From NCBI GenBank assembly GCA_965221785.1, contig CBDCSR010000002.1, positions 744,001 to 808,000 of the forward strand: DNA of 64,000 nt, in the 5' to 3' direction. Below are positions 44,182 through 53,243 of this stretch, piece by piece (the first letter of the stretch is position 1; every line of letters begins with the position of its first letter). The notes below the pieces were generated by a model. That model was not told the DNA's origin, did not search any database, and saw nothing but the letters and a program-made list of their open reading frames with translations. Both the position numbers and the translations under genes were made by a program. This DNA comes from BD2-11 sp965221785 (GTDB lineage: Bacteria > Gemmatimonadota > Gemmatimonadetes > Longimicrobiales > Gaopeijiaceae).

Positions 44182-45279
44182 ATGAGGACACAACCAACCA
44201 TGATCGACCCGGGATCCCGTGGCCGCGCCGGGGCCAGGCAATTGTCACTGCTGGTTGCCGCGTTTTTCTCGTTCAGCTGCGACCAGGAGCCGCGGACCGC
44301 GACCGACATGCAATGCGACCCCCATCCAGAGGACATCGCCATACGGGACTTCGCAGGCGCGTTCACCCCCCTTGAACCTCTGGTGTTCGGCGCTACCGGC
44401 CCCGCCGCCGTGCTATCCATCAGGACTCTGAGTGTTTCGCCGTCCGGCCAACTCCTTCTGACAGACAGCCGCAGCCTGAACCTGAAGGTTGCCGACGGCG
44501 AAGGGCGGATCGTCCAGGTGATCGGGGGTGAAGGCGAGGGTCCCGGCGAATTCACGGCTCTCATGGGCGCCGTCTTCCTGTCAGACGACCGGATCCTGAC
44601 CCTCGATGCCGGCAAAGTGCTCGCGACGCTTTTCGACGCGACGGGCGAGGTCCTGGGCACCTTCCCGCTTCAGGACCAGTTGGACCCGAGAACCGTGGTG
44701 GCCATCGATGAGTCCGCCTTCCTCATCGGAGGCATGGTCAGCACCCCCGGGGAAGAGAATGACATGGCCAGGATCTATTCCCTCGACGGAACCAGCTCGG
44801 AATCGTTCCTTCCCGCCGACCAACTCCTCTTCGATACCCGGATGGTCGTCGATGGTGTTTGGGCGGTCGCCCTGCCGGGCGGCTCGCTGGCCCTGGGGCT
44901 CGATGTTACTCCGGCGGTTCATCTGTTCTCCGAGACCGGCACGCACATCTGCACGCAGGCGTCGGAGCCGCCTGAGTGGTCGCAGTTGTTGCCGCGCGAC
45001 GAGCCGGTTGCCATGGATCAGGCGACGCGCGAATGGATCCAGCAAGCGACCATGACCATCGGCGCCGCGCATGTCGGCGGCAGCCTGTACAGGCAGTACC
45101 GGAGTTCCGGAGATAACGGCGTGTCGTTGCTTGCCGAGTATGATGCCGATCTGAATCTGCGCAACCTCTACACCGCGGTTCCGGGCCGGTTGGTCGGGGG
45201 CGATGACGAAACGCTGTTCTTTCTTGGCGATGAGTCGGTTGATGAGACACGAGTTCGGAGATTTCGAGCGTCGCAGTGA
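44182..45279 (+). CDS. 6-bladed beta-propeller protein, exported
   Basis: From the ATG at 44182 the product has 365 aa; 44200 is an alternative. A hydrophobic export segment (LSLLVAAFFSFSC) is followed by propeller blades. The family hallmark VIGGEGEGPGEFTALMGAVF appears near residue 115, with repeats such as GQLLLTDSRSLNLKVAD and DRILTLDAGKVLATLFD. These proteins are abundant in Gemmatimonadota-like genomes and have no known enzymatic role. A paralogue follows at 45425-46498 with 145 bp between, probably a tandem duplication. Confidence 0.82.
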   Translation: MRTQPTMIDPGSRGRAGARQLSLLVAAFFSFSCDQEPRTATDMQCDPHPEDIAIRDFAGAFTPLEPLVFGATGPAAVLSIRTLSVSPSGQLLLTDSRSLNLKVADGEGRIVQVIGGEGEGPGEFTALMGAVFLSDDRILTLDAGKVLATLFDATGEVLGTFPLQDQLDPRTVVAIDESAFLIGGMVSTPGEENDMARIYSLDGTSSESFLPADQLLFDTRMVVDGVWAVALPGGSLALGLDVTPAVHLFSETGTHICTQASEPPEWSQLLPRDEPVAMDQATREWIQQATMTIGAAHVGGSLYRQYRSSGDNGVSLLAEYDADLNLRNLYTAVPGRLVGGDDETLFFLGDESVDETRVRRFRASQ

Positions 45280-45424
45280 CAATAGGTCATCGACGAGACC
45301 CTCGCGCTGAGCCAGAGGGCCTCTGCCCTTGCAATCCGAGGCAAACCCTCGTAACGGTTGCTTTCCGCCAGTTGTTGGTCCCCTGGCAGGGCGGAGAACC
45401 CTTCAAGAGGATGTGGAGACCTAT

Positions 45425-46498
45425 ATGACACCCCTGATCGTTCGCGTCGCGCCCTTGTTCCTGGGGACCTTGTTGGGTTGGCACAGCGGCGATCCACCAA
45501 CCCGTCCTGTCGTCCCCGGACCTGTTTCCGCAGAGATCGAGAAGGGCGACACGTTGCTGTTCGAGATCGGGGTCATTACAGGAGACCCGAACCAGATATT
45601 CGCAAATATCCGCGACGTCGACGTGGACGGTAATGGGAACATCCTGGTTCTCGACGATCAGGACTTCAGTTTGTCCTGGTTTGGGCCGGATGGGCGTTTT
45701 CGCGGCAGGACCGGACGTGACGGTGGCGGCCCCGGCGAGTTTCGAGCCCCTGCGGATTTGGCCGTTAGCCCAGCGGGTCAGGTTTACGTTTTGGATACAG
45801 CCCGAAGGATCTCGGAGTTCGCGCTGGGCGAGGAAGGCCTGGAGTTTATTCGCAGCTTTCCGGTTCCCGTCTTCGGTAGTGGCATGTGCGTTGTCGACGG
45901 TCGTCTCGTTGTGCTGGGCGTGGCCGATGGCACACCCAAGGTCTACATCCTGTCAGAGGAGGGTGAAGTCATCCGGTCGTTTGGAGCAGGCTTTCCCCGC
46001 CAGCTTCCTCGTGGCCTGGAGAGGTTCACAGTTTTCTTTGACTCCAGCAATGGGCGGGGCCATGTCCACTGCGCAGGAGGGGATGTCTTCGCGATTGCCA
46101 GTGAGCGCCTGGGCATCGTGCGCTGGTTTTCTACACAAGGCGACTTCATTCGTGAGGTAACGATCAACGGATTCAGCCCCGTCACGTGGACGGCGAACCC
46201 CGGCGGTGGTCTGTCAATGGGAGTAGACCCAGCAACTGGCGTTGCCAACACGCTCAATCACTTGTCAGGTGGAGGACCCGGCCAGATCGTTGCCACGATA
46301 CACGGAGCATCAATGGAGGATATGGAGGGGCAGCTCGATATCTACGTGCTCGACTCGACGTCCGGCCAACAGTCATCTTCGATCCCATCGGAGGCAGTTG
46401 CTTCAGCATATGCGCACGACCGGCTCTACAGTTTCGTTCGCGACCCCTATCCCAAGATCCTGGTTCAGACAATTCCACAATGGTTGCGGCGGCATTGA
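45425..46498 (+). CDS. 6-bladed beta-propeller protein, exported (tandem paralogue)
   Basis: From the ATG at 45425 (GGAGA upstream) the product has 357 aa, with a short signal-like N-terminus (LIVRVAPLFLGTLLGW). NHL-like blades follow: VDVDGNGNILVLDDQDFSL, GRDGGGPGEFRAPADLAVS, GQVYVLDTARRISEFALG. The GPGEF signature is shared with the upstream paralogue (44182-45279). Its codon and base use is less GC-biased than the exporter operon, marking the start of the more AT-containing half of the window. The role is unknown; a ligand-binding or scaffold function on the cell surface is likely. Confidence 0.85.
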   Translation: MTPLIVRVAPLFLGTLLGWHSGDPPTRPVVPGPVSAEIEKGDTLLFEIGVITGDPNQIFANIRDVDVDGNGNILVLDDQDFSLSWFGPDGRFRGRTGRDGGGPGEFRAPADLAVSPAGQVYVLDTARRISEFALGEEGLEFIRSFPVPVFGSGMCVVDGRLVVLGVADGTPKVYILSEEGEVIRSFGAGFPRQLPRGLERFTVFFDSSNGRGHVHCAGGDVFAIASERLGIVRWFSTQGDFIREVTINGFSPVTWTANPGGGLSMGVDPATGVANTLNHLSGGGPGQIVATIHGASMEDMEGQLDIYVLDSTSGQQSSSIPSEAVASAYAHDRLYSFVRDPYPKILVQTIPQWLRRH

Positions 46499-46536
46499 GA
46501 CGTAGGGTATCAGAAGGCCGCGCCGCCCGCGGTCCT

Positions 46537-47013
46537 CTAGAAGAACGCTCCGTCCAGCAGGTGCAGCCTGAGAACGGCTTCGGGGCCACCCTGCCTGCCG
46601 CGACGCAGCCCTCGGGCCGCATCCAGCCGAAGGAGGCCGTCCATGAAGACGAGTCCGGCGCCCAGCGCGTAGAAGTCCTCGCCTCCGGATGAGGCCCAGT
46701 CGGTGAACAGGGAGAAACGGAGGAAGCGGATCTGCCGCTGGAGATCCAGCCTGGCCATGCGGATTCGAGATGCCCGCACCGCTTCCGCGTGGCCTCGCAG
46801 CCAGTTTCCGCTGCCACCGATGCGCCACAGGTCCTGGACCGCCGGGTCGCCCCACACGCGCGCAGCCGCGGCCTGCATTCCCAGCGACAGGCGGGAGGGG
46901 AGCGGGATCAGCAGCGCTCCCTCGACGACCGCCCTTACATGCGGGTTGTCACCGGCGCTAGCTCGGACGCTCGCGCGGCCGCCCCGTCGCGGGTACGCGG
47001 CCACAACCCTCAC
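46537..47013 (-). pseudogene. C-terminal remnant of an outer-membrane barrel (BamA/surface-antigen-like)
   Basis: A 158-codon frame with only a GTG as possible start and a stop just upstream encodes features typical of the end of an Omp85-like barrel. These are GGSGNWLRGH (compare the conserved GG-x-G-x-LRGY), IRFLRFSLFTDWASSGGEDF, ALGAGLVFMDGLLRLDAARG, and a final HLLDGAFF. The preceding POTRA and barrel parts are missing, so this is a truncated gene at the edge of the defence island. Confidence 0.5.
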
Positions 47014-47082
47014 GTACCGTCATGCGGTCTCAGGTTCGCAGAGCACCTTCAGCCGCAGCTTTCCCCGACCGGAATGCCTGAG

Positions 47083-47739
47083 TCAGCAGTAGTCTTCGTT
47101 CACGCGCAAGTAGTCGAGGATGAATCCATCTAGACCCTCGGAGAGCCCTTGCATGATGAAGCCCGCATCCCCGCCGTGTGTGCCAAAGCCGAGGCTTTCC
47201 CAGGTGAAGCTTCCCCGCTCCAATCCGGTCATGTCGTCACGGTTCCACTTCGACAGCTGTATCTGCCTCACGAACGCCAAGCCATCGTCAAGCGTGAGGA
47301 TGTTCACCGCCAGATGCGGAACACCCTCGCGTGAAGTATACAGCCGAGCGGCCCGCAAGCGACTTTCCACCATCGTTCGGACGCGCTCCTCGGTGAGATC
47401 GATCTCGTCCGCCTGGTCGCCCTGCACATACACGCTGATACCTAGCGACTGGCACCTAGTGAAGAGTTGGAAGCGGTCGACGTTTTCGGAGACTGAACCC
47501 CACCGAATACGGCCCGCGTTCAGAAGGTTCCGACAGTCCGTCGCATCCCTTCCGACGTGATCACCGTTAAAAGTCCATGCTGCGGCCCCACGATCACCGA
47601 CGAACCGCGTATCGTCGCAGACGCCGTCATTGGCCCACTCGCTGGAGTCGTCGCCGAAATCACCCGCGCCCGAAGCCGTTTGCCCCGCCAGCGGCCCGGC
47701 GAGCACAAGGATTGCCAGAGCAAAACGGGATAAAGACAT
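47083..47739 (-). CDS. Exported protein with an NDGxCDD-type motif
   Basis: From the ATG at 47739 (GAGGAGGAAGG upstream) the product has 218 aa, with a signal peptide ending LAGQTASG. The mature start carries GDFGDDSSEWANDGVCDD, then RFVGDRGAAAW and GRDATDCRNLL. This Asp/Asn-rich, two-cysteine motif recurs in many secreted bacterial proteins and looks able to bind calcium. The second part has a mixed alpha/beta pattern ending in RVNEDYC. No named family is recognised with confidence. An in-frame extension to 47883 crosses the ribosome site and is excluded. Confidence 0.78.
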   Translation of the reverse strand: MSLSRFALAILVLAGPLAGQTASGAGDFGDDSSEWANDGVCDDTRFVGDRGAAAWTFNGDHVGRDATDCRNLLNAGRIRWGSVSENVDRFQLFTRCQSLGISVYVQGDQADEIDLTEERVRTMVESRLRAARLYTSREGVPHLAVNILTLDDGLAFVRQIQLSKWNRDDMTGLERGSFTWESLGFGTHGGDAGFIMQGLSEGLDGFILDYLRVNEDYC

Positions 47740-47963
47740 TGGGTCCTTCCTCCTCGTACCTGTCTCCGCAGGCGTTGTTTTCGCCTCGATGCTCGCGTGA
47801 CCCTTGAAGATCAAACGCCTTCTCCGCTTATCGACAGAGTAGCAGACCAGTCGAGCAGCCGCTAGGCGTGCCCCGTGCCCCATGTCGTCGTCGAGCGGGT
47901 GTGGTCGGGTTGGATCTCATCCTTCTTCCGTAGGTCGTCGATAGCCGAAATCCATCGTGGCCC

Positions 47964-49715
47964 TTGAAGTCGCTGCCCCGGCCTACTACGATCCCGTGCC
48001 GACGTGGTGGCCAACGGCAACGGAGGCTTCACCACCTGCTAAGGGAGCTCCTCAAGAGCCGGAAGAACACGACCTCAACATTGAGCGACTACGCGTTCTC
48101 TATGCCACCAAGGATCAGCCTGAGGCGGCTACTGACCCACGGGCTCTTTCCGCGGGAGGCTCCGCAGTGCTTCGTGGCCACATCCTACGGTGAGGTGCTG
48201 ACTCTCGACAGCGCCGACATCCCGACCGACATGACAGGCCATAAGGACCGGAATCCGCGCCCCTTGGCACGTCACAACCTCGCGCGAGTGGGTCAGTTGC
48301 GTCGTCCGTTATCCGTACCACATCCGGCACGCTACTTTGCCCTGTGCAGCGAAATCATCGCCGAATGGCAGCGCCTTAGACAGCTCATGGGGCGGAGCAG
48401 GCTCTCCGTGTCGATACCGACGCTGACCATGGATGATGATGCCGATCGAGCCATCATCACCGAATACGGACCGCCAGACTATCCGAGGCTGCGGGCTCGG
48501 CACCGACGGAACGCCCGGTATCTCGTCTACGCGGATGTCCAGAGGTTCTATCCCTCCATCTACACGCACTCCATCGCGTGGGCCGTAGAAGGCAAGCGGG
48601 AGGCAAAGGGCGACCGGTCCTGGAAACTATTCGGGAATAGACTGGATGGCCTTTCGAGGAAGATGCAGGATGGTCAGTCTCTGGGCATTCCCATCGGTCC
48701 GGACACGTCCCGCATCTTGGCTGAGGTCGTCTTGAGCGCCGCGGATTCCGACTTCCAGGAGGAATTGGGAGGACGGATTCGGGGCTTTCGCGCGGTCGAC
48801 GACTACGAACTTGCGTTCCAGTCTCGCTCGGACGCAGAGAGGGCGCTGGCCACACTTCAATCCATGCTCCTGAAGTACGAACTCCAACTCAACGAAGCGA
48901 AGACGCGCATTGCTCGTCTACCCGATGCGCTGGAGGACTCGTGGCCACGGCGGCTCGGGGATGTCCGGCTCCGGAGCGGACGCCGGCAAGTTGGCGACCT
49001 ATTGACGTTGTTCAGCGTAGCGTTCCGGCTGGTGAGGACCCATCCTGACAAGAGTATCCTGCGCTACGCAATTTCCATTGCCAACCGAGCCGAGATCGAC
49101 GAGGATGCGTGGCCGGTCTACCAGCATCTTCTCCTACAGTGCGCGGCGTCGGAACCCGGAACGCTGCGATACGTGACAGCTGAACTCGTACGGGCCCGCG
49201 ACCGCGGTAGAGACCTGGATGTGGACGGCATCCGTGAGCTATCCACCTATCTGGTTGGGAAACATGCTCCTTTGGGACACGGCAGCGAGGTAGCTTGGGC
49301 GCTGTGGCTTGCGATCGTGCTGCGCATATCGCTTCCTGCAGAGGATCTGGATGTCCTCAGCCAGGTAGAGGATCCGTTCGTGCCAGTGCTTGCCCTCTTC
49401 GCTGAGGAACGAGGGCTAATCTCAGCCCGGCAACTCGACAAGACTTGTTGGGAGAAGCTAGCGACGAACGAGGGGCTTGACAGCAGCCATTGGCTTCTTG
49501 CTTACGAGGGTGCGGTTCGTGGTTGGCTTGCGCCGGATACCGCCCAGCTGGTTGAAGACCATCAGGTCTTTCGATGGCTTCGCAGGAACGAAGTGAGCTT
49601 CTTCGATGGCGCGGCGTCGGTTGCCGCGCTCAACCGATGGAGCGGACGGTCGGCTTACGGGGATCTATCGGATTCCGGGCCTGAACCCAACACGGCGGGA
49701 GAGTTTCCTTTTTGA
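47964..49715 (+). CDS. Defence-type reverse transcriptase (UG/DRT-like)
   Basis: The product has 583 aa from a TTG at 47964; an internal ATG at 48102 is an alternative. The upstream stretch (LHHLLRELLKS) looks coding, so the longer form is preferred. The polymerase motifs are visible: motif A YLVYADVQRFYPSIYTHSIA (Asp 191), GIPIGPDTSRILAEV (about 241-255), and the catalytic VDDY (278-281) in RAVDDYELAF in place of the usual YxDD. After the RT core a long helical domain (about 330-583) has no recognised nuclease. FYPSIYTHSI with GPDTSRILAE is the pattern of defence-associated RTs of the unknown groups (including Abi-type), not of group II introns or classical retrons. It opens the defence island. 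Confidence 0.87.
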   Translation: MKSLPRPTTIPCRRGGQRQRRLHHLLRELLKSRKNTTSTLSDYAFSMPPRISLRRLLTHGLFPREAPQCFVATSYGEVLTLDSADIPTDMTGHKDRNPRPLARHNLARVGQLRRPLSVPHPARYFALCSEIIAEWQRLRQLMGRSRLSVSIPTLTMDDDADRAIITEYGPPDYPRLRARHRRNARYLVYADVQRFYPSIYTHSIAWAVEGKREAKGDRSWKLFGNRLDGLSRKMQDGQSLGIPIGPDTSRILAEVVLSAADSDFQEELGGRIRGFRAVDDYELAFQSRSDAERALATLQSMLLKYELQLNEAKTRIARLPDALEDSWPRRLGDVRLRSGRRQVGDLLTLFSVAFRLVRTHPDKSILRYAISIANRAEIDEDAWPVYQHLLLQCAASEPGTLRYVTAELVRARDRGRDLDVDGIRELSTYLVGKHAPLGHGSEVAWALWLAIVLRISLPAEDLDVLSQVEDPFVPVLALFAEERGLISARQLDKTCWEKLATNEGLDSSHWLLAYEGAVRGWLAPDTAQLVEDHQVFRWLRRNEVSFFDGAASVAALNRWSGRSAYGDLSDSGPEPNTAGEFPF

Positions 49716-50228
49716 TCGAGGGCCGGTGACCGGATTCTCGAAGGCCGTACCCAAGCGACCCATCAACCAACACCGTGATGGGGCTGATGGCGTAGCATGC
49801 GCCCATGAGGCTGAGGAAGGGGTTCGCCCACCGATCCCGGCGCGGGGGGTATTCTGGCGCTCGGGCCGGTCTCGGCGTCGGCAGGTACGGCCTAGTACAA
49901 CTCCTCGGAGACGCCCGAGCTGAGGATCCCTCAGGGCGCGGGACTCCCGCCATCCAGTAGCGTTTCTCCCGCTGTCGCGGCACGATCCAGGGGAGTCCAG
50001 TCCAACGGCAGGAAACGCAGATCGTGCAGTCCTGGTTGGTTTTTGGACGATGCCCCCCCGTGATTCAGGCCTCAGGTGTTCTGCCGTTGTGTATCACAGC
50101 CGACGCAGCACTCGCCAATCGACGCAGAGAGAACAGGATCGACATCCATGGTGTAACCCTGCGGCTGTATTGCCATGCTCAGGCCAACGGCCTTGTAGTA
50201 AGTAACGAGGGGAGCGTGGTGCTGATCC
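49716..50228. other. Gap after the reverse transcriptase; no gene seen
   Basis: The 513 bp lie between the convergent RT gene and the McrBC companion gene. No convincing open frame was found on either strand. A small perfect hairpin CTGAGG-ATC-CCTCAG (49920-49934), flanked by further CGCC/GGCG pairing, could be a bidirectional transcript end or part of a non-coding RNA. Some defence RTs use a neighbouring RNA template, so this gap and the short one upstream of 47964 are the places to look. Confidence 0.35.
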
Positions 50229-50819
50229 CTACGCCTCCCCACCCTCTACATCGAATACCTCGGAGAGTTGTCGAGCCATGTCGGCCCGCGTTTCCGGATC
50301 CGCTTCTTCCTCGATGAACGAGAGCAGGATCCAGAACATGCGGTCTAACACGGTCAGGACGATTCGATGGTAGGTGTCTGGTGCCGGCTCAGTGTGGATG
50401 AACCGGATAGCGTGATCCACGACCAAGCTGATGCCCTCAAGCGGGCTGTCGTCGCTCTCGGCCTTCCCGGCCCCGCGCGCCATCGCCGTCCAGCGTTCCA
50501 GCCAATGCTCCACGGTGTCGGACACGGAATAGACGGTCGCGCGTCCGCCGCGCTCGATCCGGAACCGCGAGTCGGACCTCAGCCAGTTGGGCATTCCAGC
50601 CTTCTCAAGCGCCCGAGAGATTGGGTTTACGCCGGGGTCCTCCAGCACGACCAGGCTAGCGTCGCCAGAATGCGGATCGATCCAGATTCGGTCCAAGTCG
50701 TTGTCGACTGAGCTGAGTTCGCCCACGAATCGCCTCCTCCAGCAGTGGTATCGGTGCGAGACGTGTGTGTACTGGGTCAGCTGCGTTGGAGTCGGAACCT
50801 CCATCCGAGGAAGGTCCAT
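50229..50819 (-). CDS. Uncharacterised protein downstream of mcrC
   Basis: The 196-aa product has a natural-looking composition: RIWIDPHSGDASLVVLEDPG, a central SRFRIERGGRATVYSVSD, then a long helical C-terminus (TYHRIVLTVLDRMFWILLSF) and an acidic tail ending FDVEGGEA. No family is recognised and no catalytic motif is evident. It lies 103 bp downstream of mcrC on the same strand, so it may be a third, accessory component or an immunity/regulatory gene. It is convergent with the RT gene. Confidence 0.6.
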   Translation of the reverse strand: MDLPRMEVPTPTQLTQYTHVSHRYHCWRRRFVGELSSVDNDLDRIWIDPHSGDASLVVLEDPGVNPISRALEKAGMPNWLRSDSRFRIERGGRATVYSVSDTVEHWLERWTAMARGAGKAESDDSPLEGISLVVDHAIRFIHTEPAPDTYHRIVLTVLDRMFWILLSFIEEEADPETRADMARQLSEVFDVEGGEA

Positions 50820-50922
50820 AGGCGTTTCGTCTCACGATGAACATGACACCGAGCATGCGGCGAGGCCGCTTCCCGGTCAAGAACCGTGTCAGAATCTCTG
50901 TGGCGGACGGGCCGGAAGACTC

Positions 50923-52002
50923 TCAGTTCAGCGCGTGACTCGACTCGTGGTTGATGGTGTCGAGCATTTCGCTGTGAATACCTTGCCAATCATGGTTGAG
51001 ATTGACCGTCCGCGCTTGGATGCGGAAGCCCTCAAGACGGATATCGGCCCTGAGGGGTTCGTCCACCTGCGGGTACAGCAGAATGCCCTCGTGCTTTGGC
51101 CCCTGGGGCTGTGTGGCCTCCCGGTTCCTCAAGTATGCCAGGAGCTGGTACAGGTTGGGGGAGTGCAACTTACCGATGCGGGACCCACCCCGGCCTGACA
51201 CCGGGCTGCTGTAGTACTTCGTGTCCAAGATGATTCGCCGTAAGGGTGACTCCAGGATGACGTCCGCCTCCATGACAGGGATTCTCGACCGATCTGCGGA
51301 AGTCGCGCCGCTGCTGCCTGCCCAGGCGATCCGACGCCCTCCGCGGTTCACGCGATAGACATTCTGTTCGCGGCGATAGAATCCAGTTACAAAGTCCTCG
51401 AAGAGACGCCACATCTGGGCCTCATCACGCCGAAAGTCAACGAATCGGACATGACCGGTCTTTTCGTCCACGACTTGACTCTCGTACAGGAGCTTGCAAA
51501 CGGAGAGCAGGAATTGGTAGAGCCGCCGGTTGCCGCCAAGCTGGAGCCGACCAAAGGTGTTTCGGTTGAGTCCAACGGGGGACACCCCATCCATCCTCGT
51601 GTGCGCCGACCGCACCTCCTTCCGGATGTGGTTGTCCAGCCCAGTCTTCCCGGAAAGCAACCTACGCAACGATGTTCGGAGGATACGATTCGACAAGATG
51701 TCCACCGAGAGCTCTTCGAAATCGCAGGCCGCTCGGCCTCTTGCCCGCAGCGCACGCTTGGCCATCTCGCTGACCGCCAGCTTGCCGCGAATCCCCGCGA
51801 GATCCTCCCGCCTTTCGACGTAACCTCGATCAATGCCACGCCGCACGAGGTGGTTGACCCCGCCGGCAAGTACCTTCCCCAAGAGGTCTTGTGGAGCCGA
51901 CAGGTGGCTGAGCGCGGATAAGCGCGCGACATCACGGTCCTGAGCACGTCCCCACGCGTAGCAGAGGAGGTAGTAAACGTTGAGGATCGGGATGTTCTTC
52001 AA
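50923..52002 (-). CDS. mcrC: McrC-type nuclease of a type IV restriction system
   Basis: The 359-aa product opens with the McrC signature NVYYLLCYAW, then the N-terminal scaffold (GYVERREDLAGIRGKL, LSVDILSNRILRTSLRRLL). It ends in a PD-(D/E)xK nuclease: Asp 247 in PVMEADVIL, then Asp 260-x-Lys 262 in RIILDTKYY. McrC cuts DNA when the McrB ring translocates from modified cytosines (known for the family). Its start overlaps the mcrB stop by 4 bp. Which modification is recognised here is unknown. Confidence 0.93.
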   Translation of the reverse strand: MKNIPILNVYYLLCYAWGRAQDRDVARLSALSHLSAPQDLLGKVLAGGVNHLVRRGIDRGYVERREDLAGIRGKLAVSEMAKRALRARGRAACDFEELSVDILSNRILRTSLRRLLSGKTGLDNHIRKEVRSAHTRMDGVSPVGLNRNTFGRLQLGGNRRLYQFLLSVCKLLYESQVVDEKTGHVRFVDFRRDEAQMWRLFEDFVTGFYRREQNVYRVNRGGRRIAWAGSSGATSADRSRIPVMEADVILESPLRRIILDTKYYSSPVSGRGGSRIGKLHSPNLYQLLAYLRNREATQPQGPKHEGILLYPQVDEPLRADIRLEGFRIQARTVNLNHDWQGIHSEMLDTINHESSHALN

Positions 52003-53225
52003 GGCTCGCCGTTGCCACTGAGTGTCGCTACGGCCTTCTCGACATCATCGGGCGAATCGAACCAATACTCCCGGAGAAGCGGTTCGATTTGGGTATCAAC
52101 GATGTGGGTGTACCGGGCTTCCGAAATGCCCTCTCCATCGTCCGGAACGAAATAGCTGTGCCCGATCTCGAAGCCAGGACCGAGTTCGGGGTCCTCTTCG
52201 ATCTTCCGGTTCAGCTCCCCCATGCGTTCAACGATGCGGGTAACGAGGGTCGGTTCGGTTCCGTTCAACTCCAGGTACCGTTTGAACTCTGGCCGGCCGT
52301 ATCCCGGCTCGAGCGTCTCGAAGGCAAACCGTCGGCGAAGCGCGTAGTCCACGAGGGCTAGCGACCTGTCGGCGGTGTTCATCATTCCAAGGATGTGAAC
52401 GTTCTCCGGGACGTGGAACCACCTGTCGGAATAGGTGAGGGAAACGGCGAACTTGTCGCTACGTTTGTCCGCTTCGATCAGCATGAGAAGTTCGCCGAAG
52501 ATGCGCGAGAGATTGCCGCGGTTGATCTCGTCGATGATGAATACATGCGGTGTTCCTGGGTCGTCTAACGCGCGCTGGCAGAAACGGTAGAAGACGCCAT
52601 CCTTGAGGTCGAACCCACCGTCGTCCGTGGGTCTGTACCCCTGAACAAAGTCCTCGTAAGCATAGGATTGGTGGAACTGAACCATGCCGATGGGATCAGA
52701 GTTCTTGTAGCCAATCAGACACCACGCAAGTCGGCGGGCGATGAATGTCTTACCTGTCCCCGGCGGTCCCTGGAGGATGAGATTCTTGCGCGTGCGGATT
52801 GACTCGAGGAGACGTTCGAAGCGGTCACGAGGGAGGAAAAGGTCCTCGTGCGCATCGTCGATCGTGTAGGGTTCGAGCGCGCCCACGCGGCGTAGGATGG
52901 CGTCAGCTGCACGACGAAGCTTGCCTCGGTCGATCTTCGCGAACTCGTCCCACACCACCTTGTCCAGCTTACTGCCCTGAGGCAAGCCTTGCCCATCGTA
53001 TTCCGGATCGAAGGGCAGGAAGTTGCCAAGCTTCATCGCGACACCGTTGGGATTCCTAAGGTATCCCTCTTGATCGTACGAGGGATGAACGGGGAATCCG
53101 TTGAGCAACGCGCTGAGCTTTTTCACTCCTGGGTGGGTCTTGCTACCACGGGCACGTGGTTCACGGAAGTACAGATCCAGCGCCAGAATCAATTCGTCAC
53201 GACACCAGTTCGGGCTTCTTGGCAT
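51999..53225 (-). CDS. mcrB: McrB-type AAA+ GTPase/ATPase with unusual N-terminal domain
   Basis: The product has 408 aa from the ATG at 53225; another ATG lies at 53243. Residues 1-110 (PNWCRDELILALDLYFREPR, FRNPNGV-like YLRNPNGVAMKLGNF, GLPQGSKLDKVVWDEFA) form a domain otherwise seen in front of HNH nucleases. It is not the EcoMcrB methyl-cytosine reader. The AAA+ motor follows: Walker A LQGPPGTGKTFIARRL (about 150-165), Walker B VFIIDEINRGNLSRIFGE, and the McrB-specific MMNTADRSLALVDYALRRRF. It loads and drives McrC. The N-terminal domain probably senses the target DNA, so specificity likely differs from EcoMcrBC (inference). Confidence 0.93.
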   Translation of the reverse strand: MPRSPNWCRDELILALDLYFREPRARGSKTHPGVKKLSALLNGFPVHPSYDQEGYLRNPNGVAMKLGNFLPFDPEYDGQGLPQGSKLDKVVWDEFAKIDRGKLRRAADAILRRVGALEPYTIDDAHEDLFLPRDRFERLLESIRTRKNLILQGPPGTGKTFIARRLAWCLIGYKNSDPIGMVQFHQSYAYEDFVQGYRPTDDGGFDLKDGVFYRFCQRALDDPGTPHVFIIDEINRGNLSRIFGELLMLIEADKRSDKFAVSLTYSDRWFHVPENVHILGMMNTADRSLALVDYALRRRFAFETLEPGYGRPEFKRYLELNGTEPTLVTRIVERMGELNRKIEEDPELGPGFEIGHSYFVPDDGEGISEARYTHIVDTQIEPLLREYWFDSPDDVEKAVATLSGNGEP

Positions 53226-53243
53226 AGTACGACGAGCCTCCAT

